This document shows, in pieces, positions 54,720-64,000 of a DNA stretch of 64,000 bases (position 1 is its first letter; the number at the start of each line of letters is the position of its first letter). The notes beneath the pieces are model-generated. The model was not told the DNA's origin and did not search any database. It worked only from the letters and a program-made list of their open reading frames with translations. The translations under genes were made by a program, and so were the position numbers. The stretch is from Polynucleobacter sp. Tro8-14-1 (GTDB taxonomy: Bacteria; Pseudomonadota; Gammaproteobacteria; Burkholderiales; Burkholderiaceae), in assembly GCF_018881655.1 (NCBI RefSeq), contig NZ_JACVPX010000004.1:1-64000 (forward strand), in the 5' to 3' direction.

Positions 54720-54895
54720 TTCCCCGCCTTAGCCGCTAGGCCGTCATCCTGAACCCTAAGGTTCAAGGTGGAACGGCTACTCTGCTTCGGGTGCATTAAG
54801 AGGTTCAGGGAGTAACCAAGTCTAAGTTGGCACTGTGAACCTGCAAAACGCTCACGCCCGCAAGGTAAAGATCGTTCCTGATGCTTGCGCATCGG
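54720..54895 (-). ncRNA. ssrS: 6S RNA (ssrS)
   Basis: The minus strand right after zapA contains the conserved 6S RNA 3' half, with CACCTTGAACC...GGGTTCAGG and then GGCCTAGCGGC, and can pair the two ends around a large central bubble. This is the usual 6S RNA site in betaproteobacteria. 6S RNA mimics an open promoter and traps sigma70 RNA polymerase in stationary phase. The ends are approximate. Confidence 0.85.
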
Positions 54896-54896
54896 T

Positions 54897-55256
54897 TCAA
54901 GGAACTATTGGCCTTGGCGAACCAGGCAGGGAAAGGGTTTGCATCAAAGCATCTACTTGATCTTCAAGCGCACGAATCTCACCATGAAGGCGAGTAACTT
55001 CATCTGTGCTGACATTGGAAGGGCTGCTTTGCTGCGATTGATTTTTTTGTAAGGTAATAAGATCACCGGCAATTTTGAGTGCGGCCATCATGCTCGCTCT
55101 TTCAATGCTGCGGTTACCACCATTAATAGCCAGTTGAATTTGTTCATCTACCAAGACACACGCTGCACGGAGTAATGGCTCATGCTCGGCACTAGTTGCC
55201 AGAGTAATTTTCTGACCGGCAAGACTTACCTCAATGCGTTGTTGGCTCATTGTCAT
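54897..55256 (-). CDS. zapA: Cell division protein ZapA
   Basis: The 119-residue protein has the ZapA core RIEVSLAGQKITLATSAEHEPLLRAACVLVDEQI and a coiled-coil tail. It crosslinks FtsZ filaments. The true start may be the second ATG at 55250. It overlaps the small coiled-coil gene upstream, and 6S RNA follows at once. Confidence 0.9.
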   Translation of the reverse strand: MTMSQQRIEVSLAGQKITLATSAEHEPLLRAACVLVDEQIQLAINGGNRSIERASMMAALKIAGDLITLQKNQSQQSSPSNVSTDEVTRLHGEIRALEDQVDALMQTLSLPGSPRPIVP

Positions 55257-55518
55257 CCTCAGGGTTATTTGGTGGAATAGCTTCGCCTAGTAGATTGAGT
55301 TGGCGACCGTCGCTTTGTTCTGGTAGGCGACTTAGGATATGTTGAATACGCTTTTGCGCATCTTCAATCTTGTTTTCGAGTTGCGCTCGATTTTGGTTTA
55401 AGTTTTGAACGGCTTCAGCAATAACCTGAATTTTTCCAGCCACTCGATGAATGGATGCGCATAACGCATCCATGTCTAAGACTAGGTCGCCAGTGGAAAG
55501 AGGGGGGGTCTCGCTCAT
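55231..55518 (-). CDS. Small coiled-coil protein upstream of zapA
   Basis: The 95-residue protein is dominated by a heptad-rich helix (about 15-65: IHRVAGKIQVIAEAVQNLNQNRAQLENKIEDAQKRI) with a disordered acidic tail. It overlaps zapA by 26 bases. In this group a ZapB-like or DUF904-type small protein often precedes zapA; the exact role is not shown. Confidence 0.75.
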   Translation of the reverse strand: MSETPPLSTGDLVLDMDALCASIHRVAGKIQVIAEAVQNLNQNRAQLENKIEDAQKRIQHILSRLPEQSDGRQLNLLGEAIPPNNPEDDNEPTTH

Positions 55519-55545
55519 ACTGGCATTGTAGTCTGAAAAAAGAGC

Positions 55546-57513
55546 TTATTTCATGGCGTAACGCAGCCCTACAAATACGTTTGAGCCCGGGGTGTTGTAG
55601 CCATAACTAAGTTGGTAGGTCTTATTTAAAGCATTATTCCAGCGGGCAAAGACGCTCAGGTCTTTCTCTAGATCATAGTTGGCGTAGAGATTAAAGATGG
55701 TGTAGCCGCCCATGCCAGTATTCGCACCCTGAAAATCGTCCCTTCTTCCGGAAAAAGTAGCCCCAATTCCGGTAGTTAATTTGAGATAAAGATACTCACC
55801 TGCCACATTGCCGTATTGCTTAGCCTGTTTTATCAAAGTGCTATTAGTGCTCTCGTTTACTGGGTTTTGCTGTGTGAAGGAGCCTTTTAAGCTGAGTGAG
55901 GACATTTGTACTGCACCACTCAAAGTACTGCCAGTAATTTTGGCGCTGGCCACGTTCGATGCGCAGCCAAAAATACCCGTTCCCACTGGGCACGTATCCG
56001 AATTGCTAACTTGAATCAAGTTTGAGATGGAATTACTAAAGACCACAATATGCCCATCAAGACCTGGTTTTTCATAATGCAGTCCTGCTTCCGTGTTTTT
56101 ACTTTTCTCAGGAAGGATGGCTGTATTTCCGTATCCTGGGTAGTAGAGGTCATTAAAGGTTGGCGCTCTAAATCCAGTTCCGTAGTTGATGTTCGCACGC
56201 CATTCTTTGGTGAAGAAATAACCATAAGCCGCAGCACCGGTAGTTTGTGGTCCGTAACCTGTAATGCTGTCATTGCGGAGCGAGAAGTTAGCTAAGTGCG
56301 CCTCTCTTTTTAGTTGATAAGCAATAGCACCTGAATTGGTATTACGAGTTTGACTAAAGCCTAAAAAAGGATAGGGCGCTGTCAAGTTGTTGAAGTCACC
56401 GTTGTTGTAGTCCAGTTGATTGCTGGAAACTTTTTGGGTTTTTCTTTCCGCTAATACTTGCAAAACATCAGTGCCAATAGCGAAATCATTTTGCCAGGTG
56501 TAGGTATTTTGTCTTTGATTTAGGGTGCTGTCGTATGCTGGGTTATCTGGCGTGCCAGGAGCATGGTTTAGTGCGGTTCCTGTTTGTGCGGATGCTTGCA
56601 GGAGGCTGCGCCAGTTTTCCATCACTTGATTTTTAGAGTAGAGGGAATAGGTTCCCAATTGAGAAACTTGATTTTGAGTTTGTTGATATAAAAACTCTTG
56701 TGGGTCAAACCCAGGTAGTTGGTTATTTAGACGACTATTTAAAAACTGTAATCCAAACTCTTGTCCCTTACTCCACTCCTGGGATAGTCTGCCAGTAATA
56801 CTGTCTTGAACGTAGCCCGTTCTGCCTGATGCGCTAAGCCCATCCTTATTGTTCGGTGCGATAGTGTTGAAACCCATGGAGAGCGTTTGGCTTGCGGCAA
56901 GCGAGTAACGAATTTTTTGATCGCCTTGCGTAGAGCCATTAATGCTGGCTTCACTGATGCTCGTGCCGTAACTGCCGTATCCAAAAGAGGCGCCCACCTT
57001 AGCAGGGCCATCGCTTTTTTTGGTAAAGATTTGCACTACGCCACCGATGGCATCAGAACCATAAAGACTGCTCTGAGGGCCAAATACGATTTCAATATGA
57101 TCAATGATGGTCAGTGGGATAACTGACCAGTTGGTGCCGCCATTTATTGCATCATCAATACGCACACCATCGATTAATACCAGAGTCTGATTATTGGTAG
57201 TGCCTCTTAAGAAAACGCTGGCATTGGATCCGCCTGTTCCGTAACTAGAAATGGTCACACCCTTTTGTCGTTGCAGCAATTCAACTAAGCTCGTCTGTCC
57301 GGCTTGCTCAATTTCTTCAGGACCAATGTAAACGTTATCGGCCAATACATCGCTCGCTTTGGTTGGCGTGCGCGTTGCGGTGACGATGATGGGGTTAAGT
57401 GGACTAGATGTGCTTGCTAAAACTAGTGGTGAGTTGTTTTGTGCGAAGGCATTGATGCTGATGAGGGTGCCCAATAGAAGTGCGGCTTTTTTGTTGTTGA
57501 ACTGCTGCTTCAT
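55546..57513 (-). CDS. btuB: TonB-dependent vitamin B12 receptor (BtuB-like)
   Basis: The 655-residue outer-membrane protein has a signal peptide (cleavage near AFA), a TonB box-like PIIVTATRTPT and a plug domain with SVFLRGTTNNQTLVLIDGVRIDD and SSLYGSDAIGGVVQIFTKK. A 22-strand barrel follows, ending in an aromatic final strand (VFVGLRYAMK). The cobalamin riboswitch in its leader identifies the ligand as B12. Use of B12 fits QueG. Confidence 0.92.
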   Translation of the reverse strand: MKQQFNNKKAALLLGTLISINAFAQNNSPLVLASTSSPLNPIIVTATRTPTKASDVLADNVYIGPEEIEQAGQTSLVELLQRQKGVTISSYGTGGSNASVFLRGTTNNQTLVLIDGVRIDDAINGGTNWSVIPLTIIDHIEIVFGPQSSLYGSDAIGGVVQIFTKKSDGPAKVGASFGYGSYGTSISEASINGSTQGDQKIRYSLAASQTLSMGFNTIAPNNKDGLSASGRTGYVQDSITGRLSQEWSKGQEFGLQFLNSRLNNQLPGFDPQEFLYQQTQNQVSQLGTYSLYSKNQVMENWRSLLQASAQTGTALNHAPGTPDNPAYDSTLNQRQNTYTWQNDFAIGTDVLQVLAERKTQKVSSNQLDYNNGDFNNLTAPYPFLGFSQTRNTNSGAIAYQLKREAHLANFSLRNDSITGYGPQTTGAAAYGYFFTKEWRANINYGTGFRAPTFNDLYYPGYGNTAILPEKSKNTEAGLHYEKPGLDGHIVVFSNSISNLIQVSNSDTCPVGTGIFGCASNVASAKITGSTLSGAVQMSSLSLKGSFTQQNPVNESTNSTLIKQAKQYGNVAGEYLYLKLTTGIGATFSGRRDDFQGANTGMGGYTIFNLYANYDLEKDLSVFARWNNALNKTYQLSYGYNTPGSNVFVGLRYAMK

Positions 57514-57659
57514 GATTCACTTTCTGTTATCGATTGCCTAGCTAACTTCCCCGTTAGCTGGGTCGAACAGAATTTCCCGTGCAGGAGTTCAGGCGTCAAT
57601 TGGGCGCAGTATCGTGAAACTCGGCGCTTTATTGGCGCGCGAAGATCCCCGTCCGCAAA

Positions 57660-57835
57660 ATTCCACCTGTCTTGGCCGGTATCCGGGCTAGTAAATATCA
57701 GAATCTGGCCTTCCCATGCGATTGACGCGCACAGTGGCTTTGTCAGATTCCTGACGCCCCAAATAAACCAAAAAGGGCGCATTTACCTACCGTTGCGGGG
57801 GCAGCACACGTTTAGTGTTTCCCGTTTAACTTTAT
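57660..57835 (-). promoter_or_regulatory. Cobalamin riboswitch
   Basis: On the minus strand the leader of the receptor gene holds GCTGCCCCCGCAACGGTAGG (57787-57806), AAGCCACTG (57731-57739) and GATACCGGCC (57674-57683). These are the conserved elements of the adenosylcobalamin riboswitch. It should switch off receptor expression when B12 is plentiful. The expression platform lies in 57540-57655. Confidence 0.9.
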
Positions 57836-57850
57836 TGCACTGCAATAAAG
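57830..57850. promoter_or_regulatory. 10-bp inverted repeat before the riboswitch
   Basis: CTTTATTGCA (57830-57839) and TGCAATAAAG (57841-57850) are perfect inverted copies around one base, at the 5' edge of the cobalamin riboswitch. There is no T-run on the minus strand. It may be an operator near the receptor promoter. Confidence 0.55.
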
Positions 57851-57954
57851 CACCACGACCTCATCATTCTAGCGGATTTGAAGTGCGCCAAGAGGGGATC
57901 CAAGGCTTTGAGAGGTAAAGAAGCCTACAATAGAGGGTCTTGGAGCAAGGATTC

Positions 57955-58572
57955 ATGACCGTATTAGATAAGCATCCCGAAAAAAACCTGATTCGCTTAC
58001 AGTTGAGTCAAAACTCGGTCTTAAAAAGCTTGGATCCCTCAGCAATGGCTGATTTAGAGCGCCATTTAGAAATTGCGGACCTCAAAAAATCAGAAATTTT
58101 GCTGCATCAAGGTGATCACCAGATGGAGCAGTACTTCGTTTTGGATGGCATTCTGAAGCGGATTGTTTCAAGCGCTGATGCCAAAGAGATGATTTTGCGT
58201 TTTGCCATCGAAAAAGATATTGAAACGAGCTATGCCGCATGGCGCTTAAAAACCGCTGCCCCCTACAGTATTGCGTGTGTCACTAAGGCGCGTGTGGCCC
58301 GGATGCCCATGAAGAAGTGGGCTGAATTTCTTGAGGAGCACAAACCTCTCAAAGAGAGCTTTGAGTTCGAGGTAATGCGCCTGATGAGTGAAATCATGGC
58401 CCACACCATTACCTTGCATATGCTCGATGCCCCAGGCCGGGTAGAGCGTTTCTTGCGTAAATATGAGGATTTGTTCGAGCTTCTACCAAAGAAGGAGCTG
58501 GCAGCCTATCTCAATCTCTCTCCTGAGACCCTAAGTCGCCTTAAAACGAAGCATAAAGAGCTCTTTGTTTAA
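57955..58572 (+). CDS. Crp/Fnr-family regulator, probable oxalate-gene regulator
   Basis: The 205-residue protein has an N-terminal cyclic-nucleotide-type sensor barrel (about 20-120, LLHQGDHQMEQYFVLDGILKRIV) and a C-terminal HTH_Crp (about 150-203, LPKKELAAYLNLSPETLSRLKTKHKELF). No N-terminal cysteine cluster is present, so it is not a classical FNR oxygen sensor. The ATG at 57955 has GGAGCAAGG just before it. A perfect TTGAC-N4-GTCAA site follows the gene, before oxc. Confidence 0.85.
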   Translation: MTVLDKHPEKNLIRLQLSQNSVLKSLDPSAMADLERHLEIADLKKSEILLHQGDHQMEQYFVLDGILKRIVSSADAKEMILRFAIEKDIETSYAAWRLKTAAPYSIACVTKARVARMPMKKWAEFLEEHKPLKESFEFEVMRLMSEIMAHTITLHMLDAPGRVERFLRKYEDLFELLPKKELAAYLNLSPETLSRLKTKHKELFV

Positions 58573-58612
58573 GGGGCAAAACCGCTCGTAATTACAGGAT
58601 TTAGGGGGGAAA

Positions 58613-58626
58613 TTGACCGAAGTCAA
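58613..58626. promoter_or_regulatory. Perfect FNR-type box upstream of oxc
   Basis: TTGACCGAAGTCAA fits the TTGA-N6-TCAA consensus of FNR/DNR-type regulators exactly, with five-base arms TTGAC/GTCAA. It lies 41 bases after the Crp/Fnr gene and about 150 bases before the oxc start. It is the natural target for that regulator. Confidence 0.78.
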
Positions 58627-58777
58627 TGATGAACTTCTCCCCCAAGCCTAATATTCATCTCAGCCTAAGCGGGACACAAAACCCGTTATGCGATTTATAA
58701 CTACATTGGAGACGTTAGCGAAAGCTAAATTGCATTGGCTCTACAAGAGCAAACCCGCAATTTCTATATCAATTTCT

Positions 58778-60487
58778 ATGACAACAGATAATCAAAACAC
58801 ACAATTAACCGATGGCTTTCACCTCGTTATTGACGCCCTGAAAGCAAACGACCTCGATACTATTTTCGGCCTCGTTGGTATTCCAATTACTGACTTATGC
58901 CGTTTAGCGCAAGCAGAAGGTTTGCGTTTTATCGGCTTTCGTCACGAACAACACGCAGGTAATGCTGCCGCTATTGCTGGTTACATGACGCAAAAGCCGG
59001 GTATCTGTATGACTGTTTCTGCTCCTGGTTTCTTGAACGGTTTGACAGCTTTAGCTAACGCCACTGTGAACTGCTTCCCAATGATTTTGATCTCTGGTTC
59101 AAGCGAGCGTGAAATCGTTGACTTGCAACAGGGTGACTACGAAGAGATGGATCAGCTCAATGCCGCTAAGCCATACTGCAAAGCTGCATATCGTATTAAT
59201 CATATTGAAGATATCGGTATCGGTTTTGCTCGCGCAATCCGCGCTGCCGTTTCTGGTCGTCCAGGCGGCGTGTATTTAGATTTGCCAGCTCAGCTGCTTG
59301 CTCAAACCATGCCTGCTGATGAAGCTAAGAAATCCATTTTCAAAGTAATCGATCCAGTTCCACGTCAAATCCCAGCGGCTGATGCAGTTGCTCGTGCATT
59401 GGACGTGCTCAAAGGCGCAAAGCGCCCCTTGATTCTCTTGGGCAAGGGCGCTGCTTATGCTCAAGCCGATAAAGAGATTCGTGACCTAGTTGAAAAATCA
59501 GGTATCCCTTACTTGCCGATGTCGATGGCTAAAGGTTTGTTGCCAGACAATCACCCACAATCTGCTTCTGCAGCGCGTTCATTTGTATTGGCTGAAGCTG
59601 ATGCAGTGTTATTGGTTGGTGCACGTTTGAACTGGTTGCTGGCACACGGTAAAGGTAAAACTTGGGGCAAAGAGCCTAAGAAATTTATCCAAATTGATAT
59701 TCAAGCAAACGAAGTGGATAGCAACGTTCAAATTGCTGCTCCATTGATTGGTGATATCGGTTCATGCGTTGGTGAACTCTTGAAGGGCATCTCTGCTGTT
59801 CCTAAGCCAAGTGCTGAGTGGATTGCTGCGATCACTGAGAAGAAGGATAAGAACTTAGCCAAGATGGCAGAGACATTGGCTAAAGAAGCAAATCCAATGA
59901 ACTTCCATGGCGCATTACGTGTGATTCGTGATGTGATCAAGAAGAACCCAGATGTGAACTTGGTAAACGAAGGTGCAAATACACTCGACTATTGCCGTGC
60001 AATCGTTGATATGTACAAGCCACGTAAGCGTTTTGACTCTGGTACTTGGGGCATTATGGGTATCGGTATGGGTTATGCAATTGGCGCGGCCGTTACTAGC
60101 GGCTTGCCAACAGTTGCAGTTGAAGGCGATAGCGCATTTGGCTTTAGCGGTATGGAATTGGAAACAGTTTGCCGTTACAACTTGCCAATCACGACTGTTG
60201 TATTCAACAACAACGGCGTATACCGCGGTACTGACGTTAACCCAACAGGCGGCGCTGATGTTGCACCAACTGTGTTCGTTAAAGATGCTCGTTACGACAA
60301 AATGATTGAAGCATTTGGTGGTGTTGGTTACTACGTAACTACCCCAGCAGAATTAGAAGCAGCGTTAACAGAAGCGATTGCTGCCGGTAAACCAGCCCTC
60401 ATCAATGCTGTTATTGATGAAACTGCAGGTACTGAGAGTGGACGTTTAACGAACTTAAACCCATCCACAGCAGCTGCTAAGAAATAA
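58778..60487 (+). CDS. oxc: Oxalyl-CoA decarboxylase
   Basis: The 569-residue TPP enzyme starts (ATG 58778) directly before [17 protein letters not shown], matching known Oxc N-termini; an upstream in-frame ATG at 58688 adds an unlikely 30-residue tail. Cofactor-activating E57 is in [10 protein letters not shown], and the TPP motif runs from [15 protein letters not shown] to FNNNGVYRG (about 450-485). It converts oxalyl-CoA to formyl-CoA and CO2. The CoA is supplied by the formyl-CoA transferase just downstream. Codon choice is strongly biased, suggesting high expression. Confidence 0.94.
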   Translation: MTTDNQNTQLTDGFHLVIDALKANDLDTIFGLVGIPITDLCRLAQAEGLRFIGFRHEQHAGNAAAIAGYMTQKPGICMTVSAPGFLNGLTALANATVNCFPMILISGSSEREIVDLQQGDYEEMDQLNAAKPYCKAAYRINHIEDIGIGFARAIRAAVSGRPGGVYLDLPAQLLAQTMPADEAKKSIFKVIDPVPRQIPAADAVARALDVLKGAKRPLILLGKGAAYAQADKEIRDLVEKSGIPYLPMSMAKGLLPDNHPQSASAARSFVLAEADAVLLVGARLNWLLAHGKGKTWGKEPKKFIQIDIQANEVDSNVQIAAPLIGDIGSCVGELLKGISAVPKPSAEWIAAITEKKDKNLAKMAETLAKEANPMNFHGALRVIRDVIKKNPDVNLVNEGANTLDYCRAIVDMYKPRKRFDSGTWGIMGIGMGYAIGAAVTSGLPTVAVEGDSAFGFSGMELETVCRYNLPITTVVFNNNGVYRGTDVNPTGGADVAPTVFVKDARYDKMIEAFGGVGYYVTTPAELEAALTEAIAAGKPALINAVIDETAGTESGRLTNLNPSTAAAKK

Positions 60488-60567
60488 GATATTAAAAACG
60501 GTAATAAAAAGTTAATATTTTTGAGCTAAATTTGAAGTAAACAAGAAAGACTTAAGGAGAAACACAC

Positions 60568-61818
60568 ATGACTAAACCATTAGACGGTATTCGCATTATT
60601 GACTTCACACACGTACAGGCAGGCCCTGCATGTACTCAGTTGTTGGCTTGGTACGGCGCTGACGTAATCAAGGTTGAGCGTCCAGGTTCTGGCGACGTAA
60701 CTCGTAGCCAATTGCGCGACATTCCAGGTGCAGATGCTTTGTACTTCACAATGTTGAATGGTAACAAGCGTTCATTGACTTTGGATACTAAGACTCAAGA
60801 AGGTAAAGAAGTTTTAGAGAAGATGATCAAAACTTCTGACGTCATGGTTGAGAACTTTGGCCCAGGCGCTTTGGATCGTATGGGATTCTCTTGGAAGCGT
60901 ATCCAAGAATTGAACCCAAAAATGATCATGGCTTCTGTTAAAGGCTTTAGTGATGGCCACTCATACGAAGACTTAAAAGTGTATGAGAACGTTGCTCAGT
61001 GCGCTGGTGGTGCTGCTTCCACAACTGGTTTCTGGGATGGTCCTCCTACAGTTTCTGCAGCTGCTTTGGGCGACTCAAATACTGGTATGCACTTGGCAAT
61101 CGGTATCTTGACAGCTTTGATGCAACGTCAAAAAACTGGCAAAGGTCAAAAAGTTTCTTGCTCAATGCAAGACGCTGTATTGAACTTGTGCCGCGTGAAG
61201 TTGCGCGACCAACAACGTTTGGACAAAATTGGTTACTTGGAAGAGTACCCACAGTACCCACACGGTTCATTTACTGACGTAGTTCCACGTGGCGGTAACG
61301 CTGGTGGTGGCGGTCAGCCAGGTTGGGTGTTGAAGTGTAAGGGTTGGGAAACAGATCCAAACGCATACATCTACTTCACTATTCAAGGTCACGCTTGGGA
61401 GCCAATTACTCGTGCGATTGGTAAGCCAGAGTGGGCAACTGATCCAGCGTACATGACTGCTGAAGCGCGTCAAGACAAGATTTTTGACATCTTCGCAACT
61501 ATTGAAGACTGGCTCAAAGACAAGACTAAATACGAAGCTGTAGACATTCTCCGCAAGTTTGATATTCCATGTGCCCCAGTTCTCTCCATGAAAGAATTGG
61601 CTAACTCACCTGACTTGCGTAAGAGCGGTTCTATTGTTGAAGTGGACCACAAAGTACGTGGTAAGTATTTGACTATCGGTAGCCCAATCAAGTTCTCTGA
61701 TTTGGAAATCGAAGTTGGTCCATCACCAGTATTGGGTGAGCACACTGACGAAGTATTGGCTGACCTTGGCTATAGCGCTGATGACATCGCTAAGTTGCAC
61801 ACAGCTAAAGCAGTTTAA
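60568..61818 (+). CDS. frc: Formyl-CoA:oxalate CoA-transferase, first copy
   Basis: The 416-residue class III CoA-transferase has catalytic D169 in [10 protein letters not shown] and the mobile glycine loop [10 protein letters not shown] (about 246-255). Its 416-residue length and Gln at position 48 resemble E. coli YfdW rather than Oxalobacter Frc, which has Trp48. It moves CoA from formyl-CoA to oxalate. It has an AAGGAG ribosome site. A strong terminator follows. Confidence 0.94.
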   Translation: MTKPLDGIRIIDFTHVQAGPACTQLLAWYGADVIKVERPGSGDVTRSQLRDIPGADALYFTMLNGNKRSLTLDTKTQEGKEVLEKMIKTSDVMVENFGPGALDRMGFSWKRIQELNPKMIMASVKGFSDGHSYEDLKVYENVAQCAGGAASTTGFWDGPPTVSAAALGDSNTGMHLAIGILTALMQRQKTGKGQKVSCSMQDAVLNLCRVKLRDQQRLDKIGYLEEYPQYPHGSFTDVVPRGGNAGGGGQPGWVLKCKGWETDPNAYIYFTIQGHAWEPITRAIGKPEWATDPAYMTAEARQDKIFDIFATIEDWLKDKTKYEAVDILRKFDIPCAPVLSMKELANSPDLRKSGSIVEVDHKVRGKYLTIGSPIKFSDLEIEVGPSPVLGEHTDEVLADLGYSADDIAKLHTAKAV

Positions 61819-61844
61819 TAACAAGTAACATTGGCATTAATTTG

Positions 61845-61872
61845 AAGGCGCTCCTAGTGAGCGCCTTTTTTA
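61845..61872 (+). terminator. Rho-independent terminator after the first frc
   Basis: AAGGCGCTC (61845-61853) pairs perfectly with GAGCGCCTT (61859-61867) and a run of six T follows. It separates the oxc-frc transcript from the PAS gene. Confidence 0.92.
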
Positions 61873-61900
61873 TTTCTTAAAAACTCTATAGACTGATCAC

Positions 61901-62329
61901 ATGAACACCAATATTGATTTACACCAGTTAGTAGAGTGCGTAGGCGATGCCATTGTGGTTGCCGATGCTGATGAAAAGATCGTGCTGTGGAATCCTGCGG
62001 CCACACGTATCTTTGGATACTCAGAGCAAGAAGCCCTTGGAAATACTTTAGATCTCATTGTTCCTGAGCGTCAGCGCCAGAAACACAATGAGGGATACAA
62101 CCATTCAATGGAGACGGGCACGACCCGTTATGGCGCATCCTTATTGAAAGTGCCAGCCAAGCACAAGGATGGAAGCACTATATCGATTGCATTCACTGTA
62201 GGCATGCTGTTTGACGCCTCGGGGAAGGCTAGCGGGGTGGCTGCCATTATTCGGGATGAAAGCGAGCGTTTTGCCGAAGAAAGGGCCCTTAAAAAGCGAC
62301 TTTCTGAGCTTGAAAATCCCCAGGCTTAG
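61901..62329 (+). CDS. Stand-alone PAS-domain protein
   Basis: The 142-residue protein consists almost wholly of one PAS fold with PAC-type end (LVECVGDAIVVADADEKIVLWNPAATRIFGYSEQEALG... to VAAIIRDESERFAEERALKKRL). A short helix ends it. No kinase, cyclase or HTH output domain is present. It lies between two frc genes and could sense a redox or small-molecule signal for the pathway, acting through a partner. Function is not known. Confidence 0.85.
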   Translation: MNTNIDLHQLVECVGDAIVVADADEKIVLWNPAATRIFGYSEQEALGNTLDLIVPERQRQKHNEGYNHSMETGTTRYGASLLKVPAKHKDGSTISIAFTVGMLFDASGKASGVAAIIRDESERFAEERALKKRLSELENPQA

Positions 62330-62468
62330 TCGCATATAGACCCTAACAAGAGTAAATGCAGGTTTAGACGGAATATATGCCCAAAAAGCGGGCACGCCTC
62401 AATTTCCCCTATATCCCACTGGTAAAATCGCCTTAATTCAAAATTTCATTCTTATTGGGACTTAAATC

Positions 62469-63716
62469 ATGGCAAAAGCACTAGAAGGGGTCAAAATTCT
62501 CGACTTTACGCACGTTCAATCAGGTCCGACCTGCACTCAGTTGCTGGCTTGGTTTGGTGCAGATGTTATCAAAGTAGAAAAATCCGGTGAAGGCGATGCA
62601 ACGCGTGGCCAATTGCGCGACATCCCCGATGCGGATAGTTTGTATTTCACGATGTTGAACCATAACAAGCGTTCCATTACCGTGAATACCAAAACCCAAA
62701 AGGGTAAAGAAATTCTAGAGCGCCTCATTAAAGAGTGCGACGTATTGGTTGAGAACTTTGCACCCGGCGCACTTGATCGTATGGGATTTTCTTGGGAGCG
62801 CATTCAAGAACTCAATCCAATGATGATCATGGCTTCTGTCAAAGGCTTTGGTCCTGGTCCATATGAAGATTGCAAGGTGTATGAGAACGTAGCGCAGTGC
62901 GCTGGTGGTTCTGCATCTACTACTGGTTTTGATGACGGCCCTCCAATGGTGACTGGTGCACAAATTGGTGACAGCGGAACCGGTTTGCATTTAGCACTTG
63001 GTATTGTTACAGCTCTATACCAACGTACGCACTCTGGCCGTGGTCAGAAAGTATTGGCAGCAATGCAAGATGCAGTGTTGAACCTGTGCCGCGTGAAGTT
63101 GCGCGATCAACAGCGTTTAGAGCGCGTTGGTCTGATGCAAGAGTACCCACAATTCCCGAACGGTGAGTTCGGTGACGCTGTACCCCGTGCTGGTAATGCT
63201 TCTGGCGGTGGTCAGCCTGGTTGGATTGTGAAGTGTAAGGGCTGGGAAACTGATCCAAATGCTTACATGTATGTGATCGTACAAGCGCCAGTTTGGGAAG
63301 CAATTTGCAAAGTAATCGGCCGTGAAGATTGGATTACCGATGTGCGTTTCGCATCGCCAATGGCACGCTTGCCACACCTTATGGAAATCTTCGGTGAGAT
63401 CGAAAAGTGGACCATGACCATGACGAAGTTTGAAGTCATGGACGTATTGAATAAATATGACATTCCATGCGGTCCAATTCTGTCCATGAAAGAAATTGCT
63501 GAAGAGCCTGCATTGCGCGCGACTGGGACAGTTGTTGAGGTTGATCATCCAATTCGTGGCAAGTACCTCACTGTTGGTAACCCAATCAAGATGTCTGATA
63601 GCCCAACCGATGTGACTCGTTCACCTTTGCTTGGTGAGCATACTGATGAGATTCTTAGTGAGTTAGGTTACTCAACTGATGAATTGATCGCATTACGTCA
63701 CGAGAAGGTGATCTAA
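62469..63716 (+). CDS. Formyl-CoA:oxalate CoA-transferase, second copy
   Basis: The 415-residue class III CoA-transferase is closely similar to the first copy. It keeps the catalytic aspartate (D168, [10 protein letters not shown]), Gln48 and the loop [10 protein letters not shown]. The two copies differ enough to be an old duplication, so substrate range may differ (another dicarboxyl or monocarboxyl CoA donor). It is followed after one base by a formyltransferase gene. Confidence 0.9.
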   Translation: MAKALEGVKILDFTHVQSGPTCTQLLAWFGADVIKVEKSGEGDATRGQLRDIPDADSLYFTMLNHNKRSITVNTKTQKGKEILERLIKECDVLVENFAPGALDRMGFSWERIQELNPMMIMASVKGFGPGPYEDCKVYENVAQCAGGSASTTGFDDGPPMVTGAQIGDSGTGLHLALGIVTALYQRTHSGRGQKVLAAMQDAVLNLCRVKLRDQQRLERVGLMQEYPQFPNGEFGDAVPRAGNASGGGQPGWIVKCKGWETDPNAYMYVIVQAPVWEAICKVIGREDWITDVRFASPMARLPHLMEIFGEIEKWTMTMTKFEVMDVLNKYDIPCGPILSMKEIAEEPALRATGTVVEVDHPIRGKYLTVGNPIKMSDSPTDVTRSPLLGEHTDEILSELGYSTDELIALRHEKVI

Positions 63717-63717
63717 G

Positions 63718-64000
63718 ATGCGGGTTGCTTTAATTGGGAGTGCGGATTTTGGTAAGGCGGCGCTAGAAGCCTTTTTAGATCGCGGCGATGAAGTGGTTGC
63801 CGTTTTCTGCCCACCCGACAATCCTAAATCAAGTAAACCCGAAGTCTTAAAAGAAGCGGCGTTAGCAAGGGGCTTAACCCCCTTGCAGTTTTCTTCCTTG
63901 AAGGGTCCAGAAGCTGCTCAAGCCATGATTGATGCCAACGCAGACATCTGTGTAATGGCTTATGTGCTTCAGTTTGTGCCGCAAGAGCTTTGTAAGATTC
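63718..64000 (+). CDS. Formyltransferase-family protein, 5' part
   Basis: The window ends inside this gene; about 94 residues are visible. They read MRVALIGSADFGKAALEAFLDRGDEVVAVFCPPDNP..., then ADICVMAYVLQFVP, matching the N-terminus of Fmt/ArnA-type formyltransferases that use 10-formyltetrahydrofolate. It starts one base after the second frc. It may move the formyl group between CoA and folate pools, but this is inference. It is not at the usual fmt-def locus. Confidence 0.75.
   Translation, partial: MRVALIGSADFGKAALEAFLDRGDEVVAVFCPPDNPKSSKPEVLKEAALARGLTPLQFSSLKGPEAAQAMIDANADICVMAYVLQFVPQELCKI

Overview
The window looks like a chromosomal segment of a betaproteobacterium of the Burkholderiaceae, most likely a freshwater Polynucleobacter. 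This is an inference from gene order and content (rng-maf-rlmH-rsfS-nadD-hemF-purD, lptF/lptG next to pepA-holC, zapA followed by 6S RNA, small compact genome style, malonate and oxalate use), not from a database search. It falls into an accessory region (1-12992) and an ordinary, tightly packed core region (13020-64000).

Accessory region. An IS3-family element (1-1197) and an IS481-like element (about 3494-4798) flank an unrecognised gene and an XRE/AbiEii toxin-antitoxin pair. From 4803 to 13019 lies a tandem array at the 3' end of a minus-strand tRNA-Lys gene. The intact tRNA is at 12944-13019. Copies of its 3' end recur at 7758-7806, 5885-5933 and (shortened) 4803-4839, cutting the region into three cassettes. 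Cassette B (4803-5884) has a zeta-like kinase with a VbhA-like antitoxin. Cassette C (5885-7757) has a secreted Cys-rich protein and a small lipoprotein. Cassette D (7758-12943) has an AbiEi/AbiEii pair plus an indolepyruvate-decarboxylase-like enzyme and a Tat-exported patatin. Two of the tRNA fragments carry the same arm sequences in identical geometry, and a 466-bp block ending in the tRNA is identical at 7341-7806 and 12527-12992. No integrase gene is present. I regard this integrase-less tandem tRNA-Lys cassette array as the most novel item in the window.

Core region. From 13020 rightwards come envelope and housekeeping genes: amiC, tsaE, queG, azlCD, a fused FAD/4Fe-4S dehydrogenase with its GntR regulator and a divergent alanine/serine-glyoxylate aminotransferase, a GlcG/HbpS-like protein, rhlE, gluQ, dnaE, three glycosyltransferases facing msbA, the rng-to-purD block, yebC, tRNA-Leu(CAA), a CysB-like regulator, lptG/lptF, pepA, holC and lgt.

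Carbon-use region. A LysR regulator with a strong palindromic operator precedes a malonate module: malonyl-CoA decarboxylase, TRAP transporter DctPQM and malonyl-CoA synthetase. A TauE permease, 6S RNA, zapA and a cobalamin-riboswitch-controlled TonB receptor follow. The window closes with an oxalate module: Crp/Fnr regulator, perfect FNR-type box, oxalyl-CoA decarboxylase, formyl-CoA transferase, a terminator, a lone PAS protein, a second formyl-CoA transferase and the start of a formyltransferase. Together the malonate, oxalate and glyoxylate genes suggest a cell living on small carboxylic acids, such as those released by photo-oxidation of humic matter.
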